From an uncultured Bacteroidota bacterium (lineage in GTDB: Bacteria; Bacteroidota; Bacteroidia; Chitinophagales; Chitinophagaceae), in the NCBI GenBank assembly GCA_903887415.1, contig CAISPO010000020.1:62001-126000 (forward strand): DNA of 64,000 bases, in the 5' to 3' direction. Every line of letters begins with the position of its first letter. Position 1 is the first letter of the stretch. Made by a program: the position numbers and the translations under genes. The notes under the pieces are model-generated. The model was not told where the DNA came from. It searched no databases and saw only the letters and a program-made list of their open reading frames with translations. Positions 1-9,140 of this stretch are shown in pieces.

Positions 1-497
1 AGGTCATGGTCTTTATTCCTGAAAAAAAGAAGCGCTGATGTAAGGTTGATAGCAATGCCGATACCCGCCACTATAGCCACAATACCGCCATCAATGTCAT
101 GGCGTGGATGCAGCAGCCTGTTTACCGACTCATACCCCAGCATACCGATAGCTACACATAATACTACGGCATTAGTGAGCGCGGCCAGGATAGTTGTTTT
201 CTTATATCCGTAAGTAAAGGTTTCTGTTGGCTTCACCTTTGCCAGCTTAAAGGCAATAAGCGACAACGCCAGGCTGGCCACATCACTGAGATTATGCCCT
301 GCATCTGAAAGCAATGCCATAGAATGTGTCATAAAACCGGCTATGGCCTGCACCACTACATAGGCGCTATTCAGCACAATACCAAAGATGAAGGCTTTGT
401 TGGCAACGTCTCCGGGCGACACATGATGGTGGTGATGGCCTGCATGGCTGTGCCCGTGGCTATGATCGTGGTCGTGGCTATGCCCGTGACTGTGCAT
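1..497 (-). CDS. CDF-family divalent metal cation exporter, 5' part only
   Basis: Start of a cation diffusion facilitator, which exports Zn2+, Co2+ or similar ions by proton antiport across the inner membrane. The frame opens at ATG 497 and runs off the window, so about 165 N-terminal residues are seen. Residues 2-25 hold 14 histidines alternating with S, D and G, a metal-binding tail typical of this family. The first membrane segments follow. The second contains S-D-A-G-H-N-L-S-D (residues 64-72), the HxxxD metal site of ZitB/CzcD-like members. A further hydrophobic pair is visible before the cut. The exact metal cannot be told. The family call is firm. Confidence 0.93.
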   Translation of the reverse strand, partial: MHSHGHSHDHDHSHGHSHAGHHHHHVSPGDVANKAFIFGIVLNSAYVVVQAIAGFMTHSMALLSDAGHNLSDVASLALSLIAFKLAKVKPTETFTYGYKKTTILAALTNAVVLCVAIGMLGYESVNRLLHPRHDIDGGIVAIVAGIGIAINLTSALLFFRNKDHD

Positions 498-750
498 TGA
501 TTTAGAAGCTAATTCGGGTGCAAGCTACGAAATATAGGGTTAGGCATTTGTTGTAATGCGTCATATACCTTTGGCATGGTTTTGATTGAGCGCTATAGGA
601 TATTTTTCGCATATACTAAAACATACCATTATTGCGTTGTCAATTAATCGTGAATATCTTGTTAATATAGATGAAAAATAACAAAGGTTAGACATATCGT
701 TATACTTTTATTTTTTTAGGAATAAACTTCCAGTATTTACAAATACCTAA

Positions 751-1599
751 ATGATAGATGAGGCCCGCACATTATTAAGCAGCATACAGGACACGATCGT
801 GAACCTGGACACCATGCTTGCTGAAAAAAATGACATGATCGACTTGTTGTCGCATGATCTGCGGAGCCCTGTGAACAGGATACTGGGCCTTAGTAATCTC
901 ATAAAGATCGACGACGACACCAAGAAAGAAATCTACGCCGATTATATCACCGAGGAATGCAATAGCCTGCTCAGTGTGCTGGAAAACATATTGATGATGC
1001 TGAAGGAAGACAGCCGCCCTTTCACGATGGTCCACGTAAACCTAAAAGAGCTTATAGATGAAACTGTCCGTTTCTTTGATTTTGCACTCAATGAAAAAAA
1101 GCTGGAAGTCATTGTTTCTGTTGACAAATCCATATATATCACCGTTCAGAAAGAGCTGTTTATACAGGCTGTGAGAAACATCATGGGAAATGCCATAAAA
1201 TTCTCATCTGATGGAAAGAATATTTTTATCACTGCAAAACAGGAAAATGACGGAGTGTCGCTCGCAATAAAAGATGAAGGCTTAGGGTTTATGCAGTCGG
1301 AGATCGAAAAGTTGTTCGACCGTTTTACCAGCACCGGTAAGAAGGGCACACATGGCGAAGCATCTATAGGGCTGGGCCTGTACCTGAGCAAGAAAATGAT
1401 AGAAAAGCATGACGGCAAGCTCATCGCAGCTAGTGAAGGAATAAATAAAGGTGCCACATTTACTATAACATTACCAGGCCTGGTAACCAAAAAGCCGAAG
1501 GCGAAAAGCACTCAAAAATCTGCCGAAAATGGCGCTAACATTCCTATTATCTCCGGGCGAAAAGCAGGCTCACGTTTCATCTCTCCGCAAATAATATAA
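751..1599 (+). CDS. Sensorless histidine kinase
   Basis: Histidine kinase of 282 residues with almost nothing before the phosphoacceptor domain. The H-box H-D-L-R-S-P has its histidine at residue 35. The N-box N-A-I-K-F-S lies near residue 147, the G1 motif D-E-G-L-G-F near 175 and the G2 motif G-L-G-L-Y-L-S-K-K near 205, so the ATPase domain looks complete. No transmembrane segment, PAS or receiver domain is visible, so it is probably cytoplasmic and takes its signal from a partner. A stop codon directly precedes ATG 751, so the frame cannot extend upstream. The C-terminal 35 residues are basic and lie outside the catalytic domain. No response regulator gene is adjacent. Confidence 0.9.
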   Translation: MIDEARTLLSSIQDTIVNLDTMLAEKNDMIDLLSHDLRSPVNRILGLSNLIKIDDDTKKEIYADYITEECNSLLSVLENILMMLKEDSRPFTMVHVNLKELIDETVRFFDFALNEKKLEVIVSVDKSIYITVQKELFIQAVRNIMGNAIKFSSDGKNIFITAKQENDGVSLAIKDEGLGFMQSEIEKLFDRFTSTGKKGTHGEASIGLGLYLSKKMIEKHDGKLIAASEGINKGATFTITLPGLVTKKPKAKSTQKSAENGANIPIISGRKAGSRFISPQII

Positions 1600-1722
1600 A
1601 ACCCATAACTGGAAAAATATGGAATCAGACTCCGGATTTTTCCAAACATATCGCGGAATCATACATAAATAGCGTCTTCGGCAATGCCCTCAACATCTTT
1701 CCCAAACTTTCTGCTTTTACAT

Positions 1723-1730
1723 TAGTTTTG
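1723..1730 (+). promoter_or_regulatory. Candidate -7 box of alaS
   Basis: TAGTTTTG matches the Bacteroidota sigma consensus TAnnTTTG and ends 25 bases before the alaS ATG. No clear -33 TTTG was found at the usual distance. Confidence 0.55.
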
Positions 1731-1755
1731 CAGCCTAATTATCAGATCATATACA

Positions 1756-4383
1756 ATGCAATCCGCAAACGAAATACGCAGGCAGTTTTTAGATTTTTTT
1801 CGCAGTAAAGGGCATGAGATAGTGCCATCTGCACCTATCGTTATAAAGAACGACCCTACCCTGTTGTTTACCAATGCGGGCATGAACCAGTTCAAGGATT
1901 TCTTCCTGGGCAACCAGGTACCGAGCTGCACCCGTATTGCTGATACGCAGAAATGCCTGCGGGTGAGCGGTAAGCACAATGACCTGGAAGAAGTGGGTGT
2001 GGATACGTATCACCACACCATGTTCGAGATGCTGGGCAACTGGAGCTTTGGCGATTATTTTAAAGAGGAAGCGATAGCATGGAGCTGGGAACTGCTTACG
2101 GAAGTATATGGCATACCCAAGGACAAGCTGTATGTAACTGTTTTCCAGGGCGATGCTGGGGAGAACCTGCCGAAAGATGAAGAGGCATACAACTTCTGGA
2201 AACAGCATATAGCCGAAGACCGCATACTTCTGGGCAATAAAAAAGACAATTTCTGGGAAATGGGCGATACCGGCCCATGCGGCCCATGCTCTGAGATACA
2301 TGTGGACTGCAGAACCGATGAGGAAAAGAAACTGGTGGACGGCAAAACATTGGTAAACGCCGACCATCCGCAGGTGATAGAGATATGGAACAATGTGTTC
2401 ATGCAGTTTAACCGGCAAAAGGATGGCAGCCTGGTGCCACTGCCCGCTAAGCATGTGGACACCGGCATGGGGCTGGAGCGCCTGGTGCGCGTGCTGCAAG
2501 GAAAGCAAAGCAATTATGATACCGACCTTTTTACCGGCACGATCACTCATATCGAGCACATGACCGGTAAGAAGTACACCTATACAGACAGTAAAAAAGA
2601 TATTGCCTTCCGTGTGCTATCCGATCATATTCGTGCTATAGGGTTTACCATAGCCGATGGGCAGTTGCCCTCCAATACCGGCGCTGGCTACGTGATACGC
2701 CGCATACTGCGCCGTGCAGTGCGTTACTACTACTCCTACCTGGATCATAAGCAACCACTGCTGTACCGATTAATGCCGGTGCTGGCCAGGCAGTTTGAAG
2801 ACGTGTTCCCGGAACTGCATAAGCAGATAGACCTGGTGAGCCGCGTGGTGAAAGAAGAAGAAGAAGCATTTTTGAGAACGCTGGACAAAGGGCTGAAAAA
2901 GATAGACGACATTATTACCGAGACCAAAAGCCGCAATACGCAAACCATAGATGGCAAAGCAGCCTTTGAGCTGTATGACACATTTGGGTTCCCTATAGAT
3001 CTGACCCGGCTGATAGGCAGCGAGAATGGCTTGCACGTGGATGAAGCGGCTTTTGACAAAGCACTACAGGAACAAAAGACCCGCAGCCGCGCCGCTACAG
3101 CGCTGGATACGCAAGATTGGGTGATCGTAAAGGACGGCAATGCAACAAAGTTTGTGGGGTATGACAGCTATGAAGCAGAGGCTTCCGTACTGAAATTCCG
3201 CCGTGTTACATCGAAGGGCAAGGAGTCGTTCCAGCTCGTGCTGGACATTACCCCCTTCTATGCCGAAAGCGGCGGCCAGGTGGGCGATACGGGCGAATTC
3301 ATCTTTCCGAATGAGAGCATACAGATAGTTGATACCAAAAAGGAAGATGGCCTGACGATCCACTTTTCTGAAGTGCTGCCGGAGAATGTTTCAGCACCCG
3401 TACATGCGAAGATAGACGTAGTAAAACGCGGGTCTACAGCGGTACACCACAGCGCTACGCATTTGCTGCACGCCGCTTTGCGCGAGGTGCTGGGCACACA
3501 TGTGGCACAGAAGGGATCTCTGGTAAATGAAGAGCATCTGCGTTTCGACTTCTCGCATTTCGCGAAGGTGACCGATGCGGAGATAGCAAGGATAGAGGCT
3601 ATAGTAAATGAAAAGATAAGAGAGAACATACCGGTAGTTATTAAAGAAATGGCGAAGGATGAAGCGGTAGCACTGGGCGCGATGGCTTTGTTTGGCGAGA
3701 AATACGGCAATATTGTACGCGTAGTGATCATGGACCCGGCTTACTCCATAGAGCTTTGCGGGGGTACCCATGTGGGGGCTACCGGGCAGCTTGGCTTTTT
3801 CAAGATAACCAGCGAAGCAGCCGTGGCTGCGGGTGTGCGGCGTATGGAAGCTGTGAGCGGCAAAGCGGCAGAGCATTTTATCAATGAACAATTGCAACTG
3901 ATCGCCAATATCTCCGCACAACTGAAGAACGCGAAAGATCCGATAAAGGCTATTGAGCGGTTGCAGGAAGAGCGCACCCAATTTGAGAAACATGCCGAGC
4001 ACCTGGAAAACAGGATGCTGGTGGGCATACGCAATGAATTGCTTACTAAGGACGAGATCATAAACCAGGTGACCTTTGTGGGGCAAATGGTATCTGTGAG
4101 TTCACTCGATGCGCTGAAGCGCCTGTGCACCGACCTGAAATCGCACCTAAACGATCACCTGATAGTGCTGTGTGCGAATATTGATGGTAAACCATTTGTA
4201 GCCGTGGGCGTGGATGAAAAGGTGTCAGCAGCTAAAGGACTGGATGCAGGGAAGATCATAAAAGAACATGTGGCCGGAGCCATTAAAGGCGGAGGCGGAG
4301 GCCAGAAGACGTTAGCAACTGCTGGTGGCCAGGATGCGAGTGGATTGCAAGGGGTAATAGATAAGATAAAAGGGCTGTTGTAG
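1756..4383 (+). CDS. alaS: Alanyl-tRNA synthetase
   Basis: Charges tRNA-Ala with alanine in the cytoplasm. At 875 residues it has the full family length. The N-terminal class II catalytic core begins at once (residues 1-20) and includes the family block F-T-N-A-G-M-N-Q-F-K. The editing domain has H-H-S-A-T-H (around 563-568) and C-G-G-T-H (around 667-671), which together form the zinc-binding editing site. The C-terminal DHHA1/C-Ala domain ends with a glycine-rich run G-G-G-G-G-Q near residue 845. The gene is preceded by a good -7 box at 1723 and appears to be transcribed alone. No anomaly was seen. Confidence 0.99.
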   Translation: MQSANEIRRQFLDFFRSKGHEIVPSAPIVIKNDPTLLFTNAGMNQFKDFFLGNQVPSCTRIADTQKCLRVSGKHNDLEEVGVDTYHHTMFEMLGNWSFGDYFKEEAIAWSWELLTEVYGIPKDKLYVTVFQGDAGENLPKDEEAYNFWKQHIAEDRILLGNKKDNFWEMGDTGPCGPCSEIHVDCRTDEEKKLVDGKTLVNADHPQVIEIWNNVFMQFNRQKDGSLVPLPAKHVDTGMGLERLVRVLQGKQSNYDTDLFTGTITHIEHMTGKKYTYTDSKKDIAFRVLSDHIRAIGFTIADGQLPSNTGAGYVIRRILRRAVRYYYSYLDHKQPLLYRLMPVLARQFEDVFPELHKQIDLVSRVVKEEEEAFLRTLDKGLKKIDDIITETKSRNTQTIDGKAAFELYDTFGFPIDLTRLIGSENGLHVDEAAFDKALQEQKTRSRAATALDTQDWVIVKDGNATKFVGYDSYEAEASVLKFRRVTSKGKESFQLVLDITPFYAESGGQVGDTGEFIFPNESIQIVDTKKEDGLTIHFSEVLPENVSAPVHAKIDVVKRGSTAVHHSATHLLHAALREVLGTHVAQKGSLVNEEHLRFDFSHFAKVTDAEIARIEAIVNEKIRENIPVVIKEMAKDEAVALGAMALFGEKYGNIVRVVIMDPAYSIELCGGTHVGATGQLGFFKITSEAAVAAGVRRMEAVSGKAAEHFINEQLQLIANISAQLKNAKDPIKAIERLQEERTQFEKHAEHLENRMLVGIRNELLTKDEIINQVTFVGQMVSVSSLDALKRLCTDLKSHLNDHLIVLCANIDGKPFVAVGVDEKVSAAKGLDAGKIIKEHVAGAIKGGGGGQKTLATAGGQDASGLQGVIDKIKGLL

Positions 4384-4433
4384 TTTTTCATTCGCTTTTC
4401 TCCCCAGTTTTCTTATTTTTACCATAGTAAACA

Positions 4434-4604
4434 ATGATACTCCGGAATCTTTTATATTTTATTGCTGTCATCCTGATTATTGGGTGGGTGCTGGGCTACC
4501 TGGTTTGGAAGCATGAAGGCCATACCGTGCATATTATGCTGGTGATCGGAATTATTTCGCTGGTGTTTGCGCTGATGCAGAAGCCGGCGAGGGACGTTGA
4601 TTAA
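4434..4604 (+). CDS. Tiny lmo0937/DUF5670-like membrane protein
   Basis: A 56-residue protein starting at ATG 4434, 50 bases after alaS. It has two hydrophobic segments (about residues 5-24 and 33-48) separated by a short W-K-H-E-G-H linker. The opening M-I-L-R-N-L-L-Y-F-I-A-V-I-L-I-I-G-W resembles the widespread small 'lmo0937 family' membrane proteins, whose function is unknown. The assignment rests on pattern recall and has not been confirmed by a search. A short polar tail ends the protein. The gene is followed by an AT-rich inverted repeat (4608-4720). Confidence 0.7.
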   Translation: MILRNLLYFIAVILIIGWVLGYLVWKHEGHTVHIMLVIGIISLVFALMQKPARDVD

Positions 4605-4607
4605 AAT

Positions 4608-4720
4608 GGAATTAGGAATTGGGCCGTTGGAATTTGGATTGTTTCCCATAGCCAAGAATCAGTCTTGTTTTATAAAGTACTAATCCAAATTCCCAATTCC
4701 AGACAATAACAACTAATTCC
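4608..4720. repeat. ATCCAAATTCC-type inverted repeat element
   Basis: The left side carries GGAATTAGGAATTGG and GGAATTTGGATT. The right side carries AATCCAAATTCCCAATTCC and later CTAATTCC, which are their reverse complements, with about 40 bases in between. The same words recur at 5948-5996, 15325-15363 and 33535-33567, so this is a dispersed family. Confidence 0.7.
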
Positions 4721-4781
4721 CAAACGGCTCTTATTTATCCACAATACAGCACGGACCCTGAAAAATTGGCCTTAATTCAAA

Positions 4782-4789
4782 TATCTTTG
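4782..4789 (+). promoter_or_regulatory. Candidate -7 box of dnaN
   Basis: TATCTTTG fits TAnnTTTG exactly and ends 20 bases before ATG 4810. Upstream TTGG at 4766 is closer than the normal -33 spacing. Confidence 0.55.
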
Positions 4790-4809
4790 TTTCAAAACCA
4801 ATAATACCG

Positions 4810-5931
4810 ATGCGTTTCATAGTTACATCAACGGCTTTACTCAAAAATCTGCAGCAGGTAGGCGGCGTGATCAGCGCCAATACTGTATTATCTGTGCTGG
4901 AAGATTTTCTTTTTGAATTGCGCGGCAACACGCTTACGCTTACTGCTACCGACCTGGAAACCATGATGCGTGTGCAAATGGAGGTGAACGATGCGCAGGG
5001 CGATGGCCGTATATGCATACCTTCAAAAATACTCACAGATTATCTTAAAAATCTGCCCGAACAGCCTATTACATTCAACATCAACGAGAGCGACCTCTCG
5101 ATAGAAATGTCGAGCGACGTGGGCAAGTACCGCATTGGCGGCGAAAAGGCGGATGATTTTCCGAAAGAACCAGCTCCGGGCGATACAACGGCTTTTACCA
5201 TACCGTCTATATCGTTGATAGAATGTATTAATAAGACACTGTTTGCGGTAAGCTCGGATACCCTGCGCCCGGCAATGACGGGTGTATATTTCGAGCTGAC
5301 GACTGATAGTATCACCTTTGTATCAACGGACGCTCACCGGCTGGTGCAGTTTCGCCGAAACGATGTTAGCTGCCCGGCGAAAGACGGCTTTGTGGTGCCC
5401 AAGAAACCACTGCAGCAGTTGCGCTCAACGCTGCCCGCAGATGAATCTATATTGCAAATGGCCTACAATGGCAGCCATCTGTTTGTAACAGGTGAGCGCC
5501 TGAGCCTGAGCTGCCGACTGATAGATGCACGCTTCCCGGATTATAAAGCGGTAATACCACTGGACAACCCATACAAGCTGACCATAAACCGTGGCGACTT
5601 TGTGAGCGCGCTGCGCCGCGTGAGCATATTTGCCAACAAAACCACTAACCAGGTGGTGCTGGACATAAACGGCAACGCCCTGCAGATAAGCGCACAGGAT
5701 GTGGACTTCTCTTACGAGGGCAAGGAAATGCTGAGCTGCCAGTACAGCGGCGAGGATATGAAAATAGCCTTCAACGCCAAACTGATGGTGGAAATGGTAG
5801 GCAACCTCGATGGCAACGAAATACAGGTAGAATTAAGTACGCCTACACGGGCAGGTATCTTCCGCTCAATGGATAAGGTGGAAAATGAAGACCTGCTGAT
5901 GCTGCTGATGCCGCTGATGGTGGGGGTTTAG
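4810..5931 (+). CDS. dnaN: DNA polymerase III beta sliding clamp
   Basis: Ring-shaped processivity factor that tethers the replicative polymerase to DNA. The 373 residues match the usual length of about 370 and hold the three repeated clamp folds. It starts M-R-F-I-V and ends with a hydrophobic L-M-L-L-M-P-L-M-V tail near the position of the canonical M-P-M-R-L end. No dnaA, recF or gyrB is adjacent, so it is not in the classical origin cluster. A hairpin with a T-run lies just downstream (5948-5996). Confidence 0.98.
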   Translation: MRFIVTSTALLKNLQQVGGVISANTVLSVLEDFLFELRGNTLTLTATDLETMMRVQMEVNDAQGDGRICIPSKILTDYLKNLPEQPITFNINESDLSIEMSSDVGKYRIGGEKADDFPKEPAPGDTTAFTIPSISLIECINKTLFAVSSDTLRPAMTGVYFELTTDSITFVSTDAHRLVQFRRNDVSCPAKDGFVVPKKPLQQLRSTLPADESILQMAYNGSHLFVTGERLSLSCRLIDARFPDYKAVIPLDNPYKLTINRGDFVSALRRVSIFANKTTNQVVLDINGNALQISAQDVDFSYEGKEMLSCQYSGEDMKIAFNAKLMVEMVGNLDGNEIQVELSTPTRAGIFRSMDKVENEDLLMLLMPLMVGV

Positions 5932-5947
5932 ACAAAATCAAAAAAAT

Positions 5948-5996
5948 AAAAATCCAAATTCCAAGTGTATTGCTCACTCCCGGAATTTGGATTTTT
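5948..5996 (+). terminator. Hairpin plus T-run after dnaN, built from repeat words
   Basis: Arms AAAAATCCAAATTCC and GGAATTTGGATTTTT pair perfectly over 15 bp around a 19-base loop, and T's follow. It lies 17 bases after the dnaN stop. It is made of the same sequence as the dispersed ATCCAAATTCC repeat, and a further partial copy (tatttggattttta) follows before 6050. Confidence 0.6.
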
Positions 5997-6051
5997 TATT
6001 TGAATCTTGCTCAAATCGTGAGCTTGGTATTTGGATTTTTATTTTTGGAGT

Positions 6052-7173
6052 TTAATATGTTATCACCTGCTCCACCATTTCCGGCATTTTGCGGAATTCG
6101 TATTGCTGGTTGCGGAGCTGGGGCTCAAAGCCTGCCTCGCGTATGGATTGCTGGATGCTTTTTGCGGTGAACCTGTGCGGGGCTCCTGCCGCGCTTACTA
6201 CATTTTCCTCGATCATTATAGAGCCAAAGTCGTTGGCGCCGGCATTGAGGCATATCTGGGCCACTTGTTTGCCCACAGTGAGCCACGATGCCTGTATGTT
6301 CTTCACATTTGGCAGCATGATGCGGCTGAGGGCTATCATACGTATGTATTCCTCAGGGGTGGTCATGTTTTTAATGCCCCGTATTTTCTCCAGCAGTGTG
6401 TCCACATTCTGGAATGTCCATGGGATGAAGTTGAGGAACCCTTTTGCCCCATCCGGTTTTTCTGCCTGCACCTCGCGGATCTTCACAAAATGCTCAAAGC
6501 GCTCCAGTACTGTTTCCACGTGCCCAAACATCATGGTGGCGCTGGTGGTGAGCCCCAGTTTATGGGCTTCGCGCATTACATCCAGCCATTCCTGCGCGCC
6601 GCATTTACCGTTGGATACCAGCCTGCGCACACGGTCGTTGAGTATTTCTGCGCCTGCACCAGGCATGCTGTCCATACCCGCGGCCATCAATGCCTGCAGC
6701 ACTTCGCGATGTGTGCTTTTTTCCAGCTTGGTGATGTGCGCCACTTCTGGCGGCCCGAGTGTGTGCAGCTTTAAGTTGGGATATAATTCCTTCAGTTGTT
6801 TAAATAGGTCCACATAAAAGGCGAGGCCGAGGTCAGGGTGGTGGCCGCCCTGCAGCAGCAACTGGTCGCCACCGTATTTGAAGGTCTCTTCAATTTTCTT
6901 TTTGTAGGTTTCTATGTCGGTTATATATGCCTCGGCATGGCCGGGAATACGGTAGAAATTGCAGAACTTACAGTTTGCCACGCATACGTTGGTGGTGTTT
7001 ACATTACGGTCTATCTGCCACGTCACTTTGCCGTGTGGCACCTGTATCTTTCGCAGCTCATTGGCCACATACATCAATTCGGTAAGGGGGGCATGCTCAA
7101 ACAGGAAAACGCCTTCTTCGGCACTCAGGAAATCAAACTTTAACGCCCGGTCGTATAACTCAGATAACTGCAT
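6052..7173 (-). CDS. mqnC: Cyclic dehypoxanthinyl futalosine synthase (menaquinone, futalosine route)
   Basis: Radical-SAM enzyme that cyclises dehypoxanthine futalosine in menaquinone synthesis. The cluster motif C-V-A-N-C-K-F-C sits near residues 62-69. Further on come G-G-D-Q-L-L-L-Q-G-G and S-M-P-G-A-G-A-E-I-L, which favour MqnC over its relative MqnE. ATG 7173 gives 373 residues, the normal length. A TTG at 7194 would add seven residues but lies inside the -7 box, so it was not used. No other mqn gene is adjacent, so the pathway genes are scattered. It is divergent from the hydrolase-like gene at 7320. Confidence 0.92.
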   Translation of the reverse strand: MQLSELYDRALKFDFLSAEEGVFLFEHAPLTELMYVANELRKIQVPHGKVTWQIDRNVNTTNVCVANCKFCNFYRIPGHAEAYITDIETYKKKIEETFKYGGDQLLLQGGHHPDLGLAFYVDLFKQLKELYPNLKLHTLGPPEVAHITKLEKSTHREVLQALMAAGMDSMPGAGAEILNDRVRRLVSNGKCGAQEWLDVMREAHKLGLTTSATMMFGHVETVLERFEHFVKIREVQAEKPDGAKGFLNFIPWTFQNVDTLLEKIRGIKNMTTPEEYIRMIALSRIMLPNVKNIQASWLTVGKQVAQICLNAGANDFGSIMIEENVVSAAGAPHRFTAKSIQQSIREAGFEPQLRNQQYEFRKMPEMVEQVITY

Positions 7174-7191
7174 TACAAACAAATTAAGGGG

Positions 7192-7199
7192 CAAATTTA
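7192..7199 (-). promoter_or_regulatory. Candidate -7 box of mqnC
   Basis: On the minus strand this reads TAAATTTG, a perfect TAnnTTTG, 18 bases before ATG 7173. It helps decide the start of mqnC. Confidence 0.55.
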
Positions 7200-7319
7200 C
7201 TGAATAATTACGAGGGGTCGTTATTACGGTATAGGGGATGATTATGATAGGGTTATATATTTCCTGTGAAAATTTCTATATTGATACCTGAATTGATACC
7301 GCCGCACTGTGAACACCTT

Positions 7320-8762
7320 ATGACTACCGCAGAACAGCTAAATGAGTTTCGAAAAACACATCCTGTACAGCACCTTATAGTGTCGGGGCATGAGTGGTCT
7401 TTCATTGATTGCGGGGAAGGGGAAAATGTGATCGTTAACTTGCCTGGAATTTTTGGAGTAGAAGATAGCGGTGCAGAGTCCATATTTCCTGACATTTCTC
7501 AACTTGAATCTCATGCCCGGATAATTTCTATTGGTTATCCGATAAATGCTGCCAAAACAGAAGAGATCATCGAAGGAGTAAAGGGTATTCTGGATAAGCT
7601 GGAAATAGCAGAAGTAACTTTTCTTGCCCGTGAGTTTGGTGCAAGTTTTAGCTTGCGTTTTCTTGCAAAATATAAGGAGCGAGTAAGAAGTATCATATTC
7701 ACAAATTATATTCACTACTCCTACCTGAACCCCAACCTTATTTCGATATTGATCGCTAAGTGCATTATCTATTTTTATCGGGCATTGCCGCATCGCACAA
7801 AAATCGAAAGGTCTAAAAAAGCGCTCATTCATAGCTTAAAAAATAATCCTGATCCATTTTGGATTCCCTATTATATCAGTGCCGGTGAGCAAAATAACTG
7901 GAAGGGCATCGCCAATTATTATGTTTTCTGGATGGACCTGCTTAAAAAACGATGGCGGGTTTCGCCGGAAGGCCTCGGCGCCTGGAAAGGGCGTGTGCTT
8001 ATTCTTAACGCTGAAGAGGTACAGGATAAGGTGAAGACAACCGAGTACAGCCGACCGCTTTTCAGGAACGCGCGGCTCAAAATAATCAAAAACTCTGGCC
8101 CATTCTTTTGGATGACCAACCAGGAGGAGCTCCTTGACGCCATATTAAATTTCCTCGACCCAACACGGCAACAGGCAATTGAAACTGGTAAACAAGATTC
8201 AAAAGACATAGGAGCTACAAGTAGTAATGTAACCGTTTACAAAAGACCTAAAGCGCGGTATTTATTGGGCCTGTTGTGCTTAATACCATTTGCGGGCAAA
8301 TTCGTTGGTATCGGCTTATTTCTTTTGCCCCTTATTTTATATAGGGACAGGAGGTTGGCGTTGATCGGTCTAATGGGCTTTTTTCTTGCAGTAGGCATAG
8401 ACCGTGCTGTTTCTCCCGTATTTCTAAGGTCACCTATTAGCCAGCAAGGTTTTGCGTTCAGTTCGCAATTACAACTGAACAACCTCATAAAAAACGTTGA
8501 ATTTTACAAACTGCAACATGGGCAATATCCGGATAGCCTCCCGCAGCTTAGAAACGATGATAAAACGGCACCCATTTATGATGTTCTTCCATTCAAGGGT
8601 TTCAACAAAAAACCGGGGCACTATTACAATTACCAAAGAGTAGGTGATAAATACCTTTTGTTTTCATCCGGGCTGGATGGAATACCAAATACGCCTGATG
8701 ATCTTTATCCTAAAGTCCTGATGTGCGACAGCAGCAAAATAGGCTGGATAAGGGCGAAATAA
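7320..8762 (+). CDS. Alpha/beta-hydrolase-like domain joined to membrane segments and a pseudopilin-like C-terminus
   Basis: Two-part protein of 480 residues from ATG 7320 (a GTG at 7266 would give 498). The first 280 residues resemble a maspardin-type alpha/beta hydrolase. The expected nucleophile elbow reads A-R-E-F-G-A, so glutamate may replace serine, unless the serine in G-A-S-F-S is the true one. Around residues 305-365 there are two or three hydrophobic helices. The last 110 residues are probably exported and carry L-Q-H-G-Q-Y-P-D-S-L-P and G-L-D-G-I-P-N-T-P-D-D-L, phrases typical of type II secretion G pseudopilin-like domains. There is no prepilin leader. Substrate and function are unknown. 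Confidence 0.75.
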   Translation: MTTAEQLNEFRKTHPVQHLIVSGHEWSFIDCGEGENVIVNLPGIFGVEDSGAESIFPDISQLESHARIISIGYPINAAKTEEIIEGVKGILDKLEIAEVTFLAREFGASFSLRFLAKYKERVRSIIFTNYIHYSYLNPNLISILIAKCIIYFYRALPHRTKIERSKKALIHSLKNNPDPFWIPYYISAGEQNNWKGIANYYVFWMDLLKKRWRVSPEGLGAWKGRVLILNAEEVQDKVKTTEYSRPLFRNARLKIIKNSGPFFWMTNQEELLDAILNFLDPTRQQAIETGKQDSKDIGATSSNVTVYKRPKARYLLGLLCLIPFAGKFVGIGLFLLPLILYRDRRLALIGLMGFFLAVGIDRAVSPVFLRSPISQQGFAFSSQLQLNNLIKNVEFYKLQHGQYPDSLPQLRNDDKTAPIYDVLPFKGFNKKPGHYYNYQRVGDKYLLFSSGLDGIPNTPDDLYPKVLMCDSSKIGWIRAK

Positions 8763-8768
8763 AGCCAC

Positions 8769-8996
8769 TTACGCCGCTTTTTGCCCACCGAACTTTGCAT
8801 GATGCATCTGGGCTATATCCTTGCAAAATGCGTAGAGCAAATCTGTATCAATACTTTCCGCGTTCATGTCAAACTTCATATTGTGTTTTTCTCTCGAGAG
8901 CGTGAATTCCTTTACACCCATACATGCCAGTATATCCTCAAGGTCGTATAGCGCTTTGTTAAGTTTGGTATATTCGTCCTGCTGTATCGTTTTCAT
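8769..8996 (-). CDS. Small unknown protein, 75 aa
   Basis: Hydrophilic protein of 75 residues from ATG 8996, convergent with the hydrolase-like gene and ending 6 bases from it. It has no signal peptide, membrane segment or recognised motif. It looks mostly helical with mixed charge (K-T-I-Q-Q-D-E-Y at the start) and two cysteines. Codon use is similar to its neighbours, which favours a real gene, but no family is recognised. Confidence 0.6.
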   Translation of the reverse strand: MKTIQQDEYTKLNKALYDLEDILACMGVKEFTLSREKHNMKFDMNAESIDTDLLYAFCKDIAQMHHAKFGGQKAA

Positions 8997-9039
8997 TTTG
9001 TTTCTTTTATCCGCTGCACTAATACATTATCAAATCACA

Positions 9040-9105
9040 TGCCACCGAAGTCTCCCCGCGAGTTACACTCCTTCCCTGTCGGGAACTCCGACGAAGAGTG
9101 TGAAG
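9040..9105. repeat. Degenerate CTCCCC...GAACTCC intergenic repeat
   Basis: The words GTCTCCCCGCGAGTTACACTCC and GGGAACTCCGACGAAGAG resemble segments at 27429-27480 (CTCTCCCCGAGAGC ... GTGAACTCCAAAGAAG) and, more weakly, 23634-23670. No coding potential is seen. Confidence 0.45.
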
Positions 9106-9140
9106 CAGAATGAGTAACATAGACAGACTTTAATAGTGTT

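Noticed and set aside
1600-1660. Hairpin GGAAAAAT/ATTTTTCC after the histidine kinase as a terminator
   Set aside because: The stem is weak and interrupted and no T-run follows.
7266-7319. GTG start for the hydrolase-like gene
   Set aside because: It adds 18 residues with no support. ATG 7320 gives a normal opening, though the choice is not certain.
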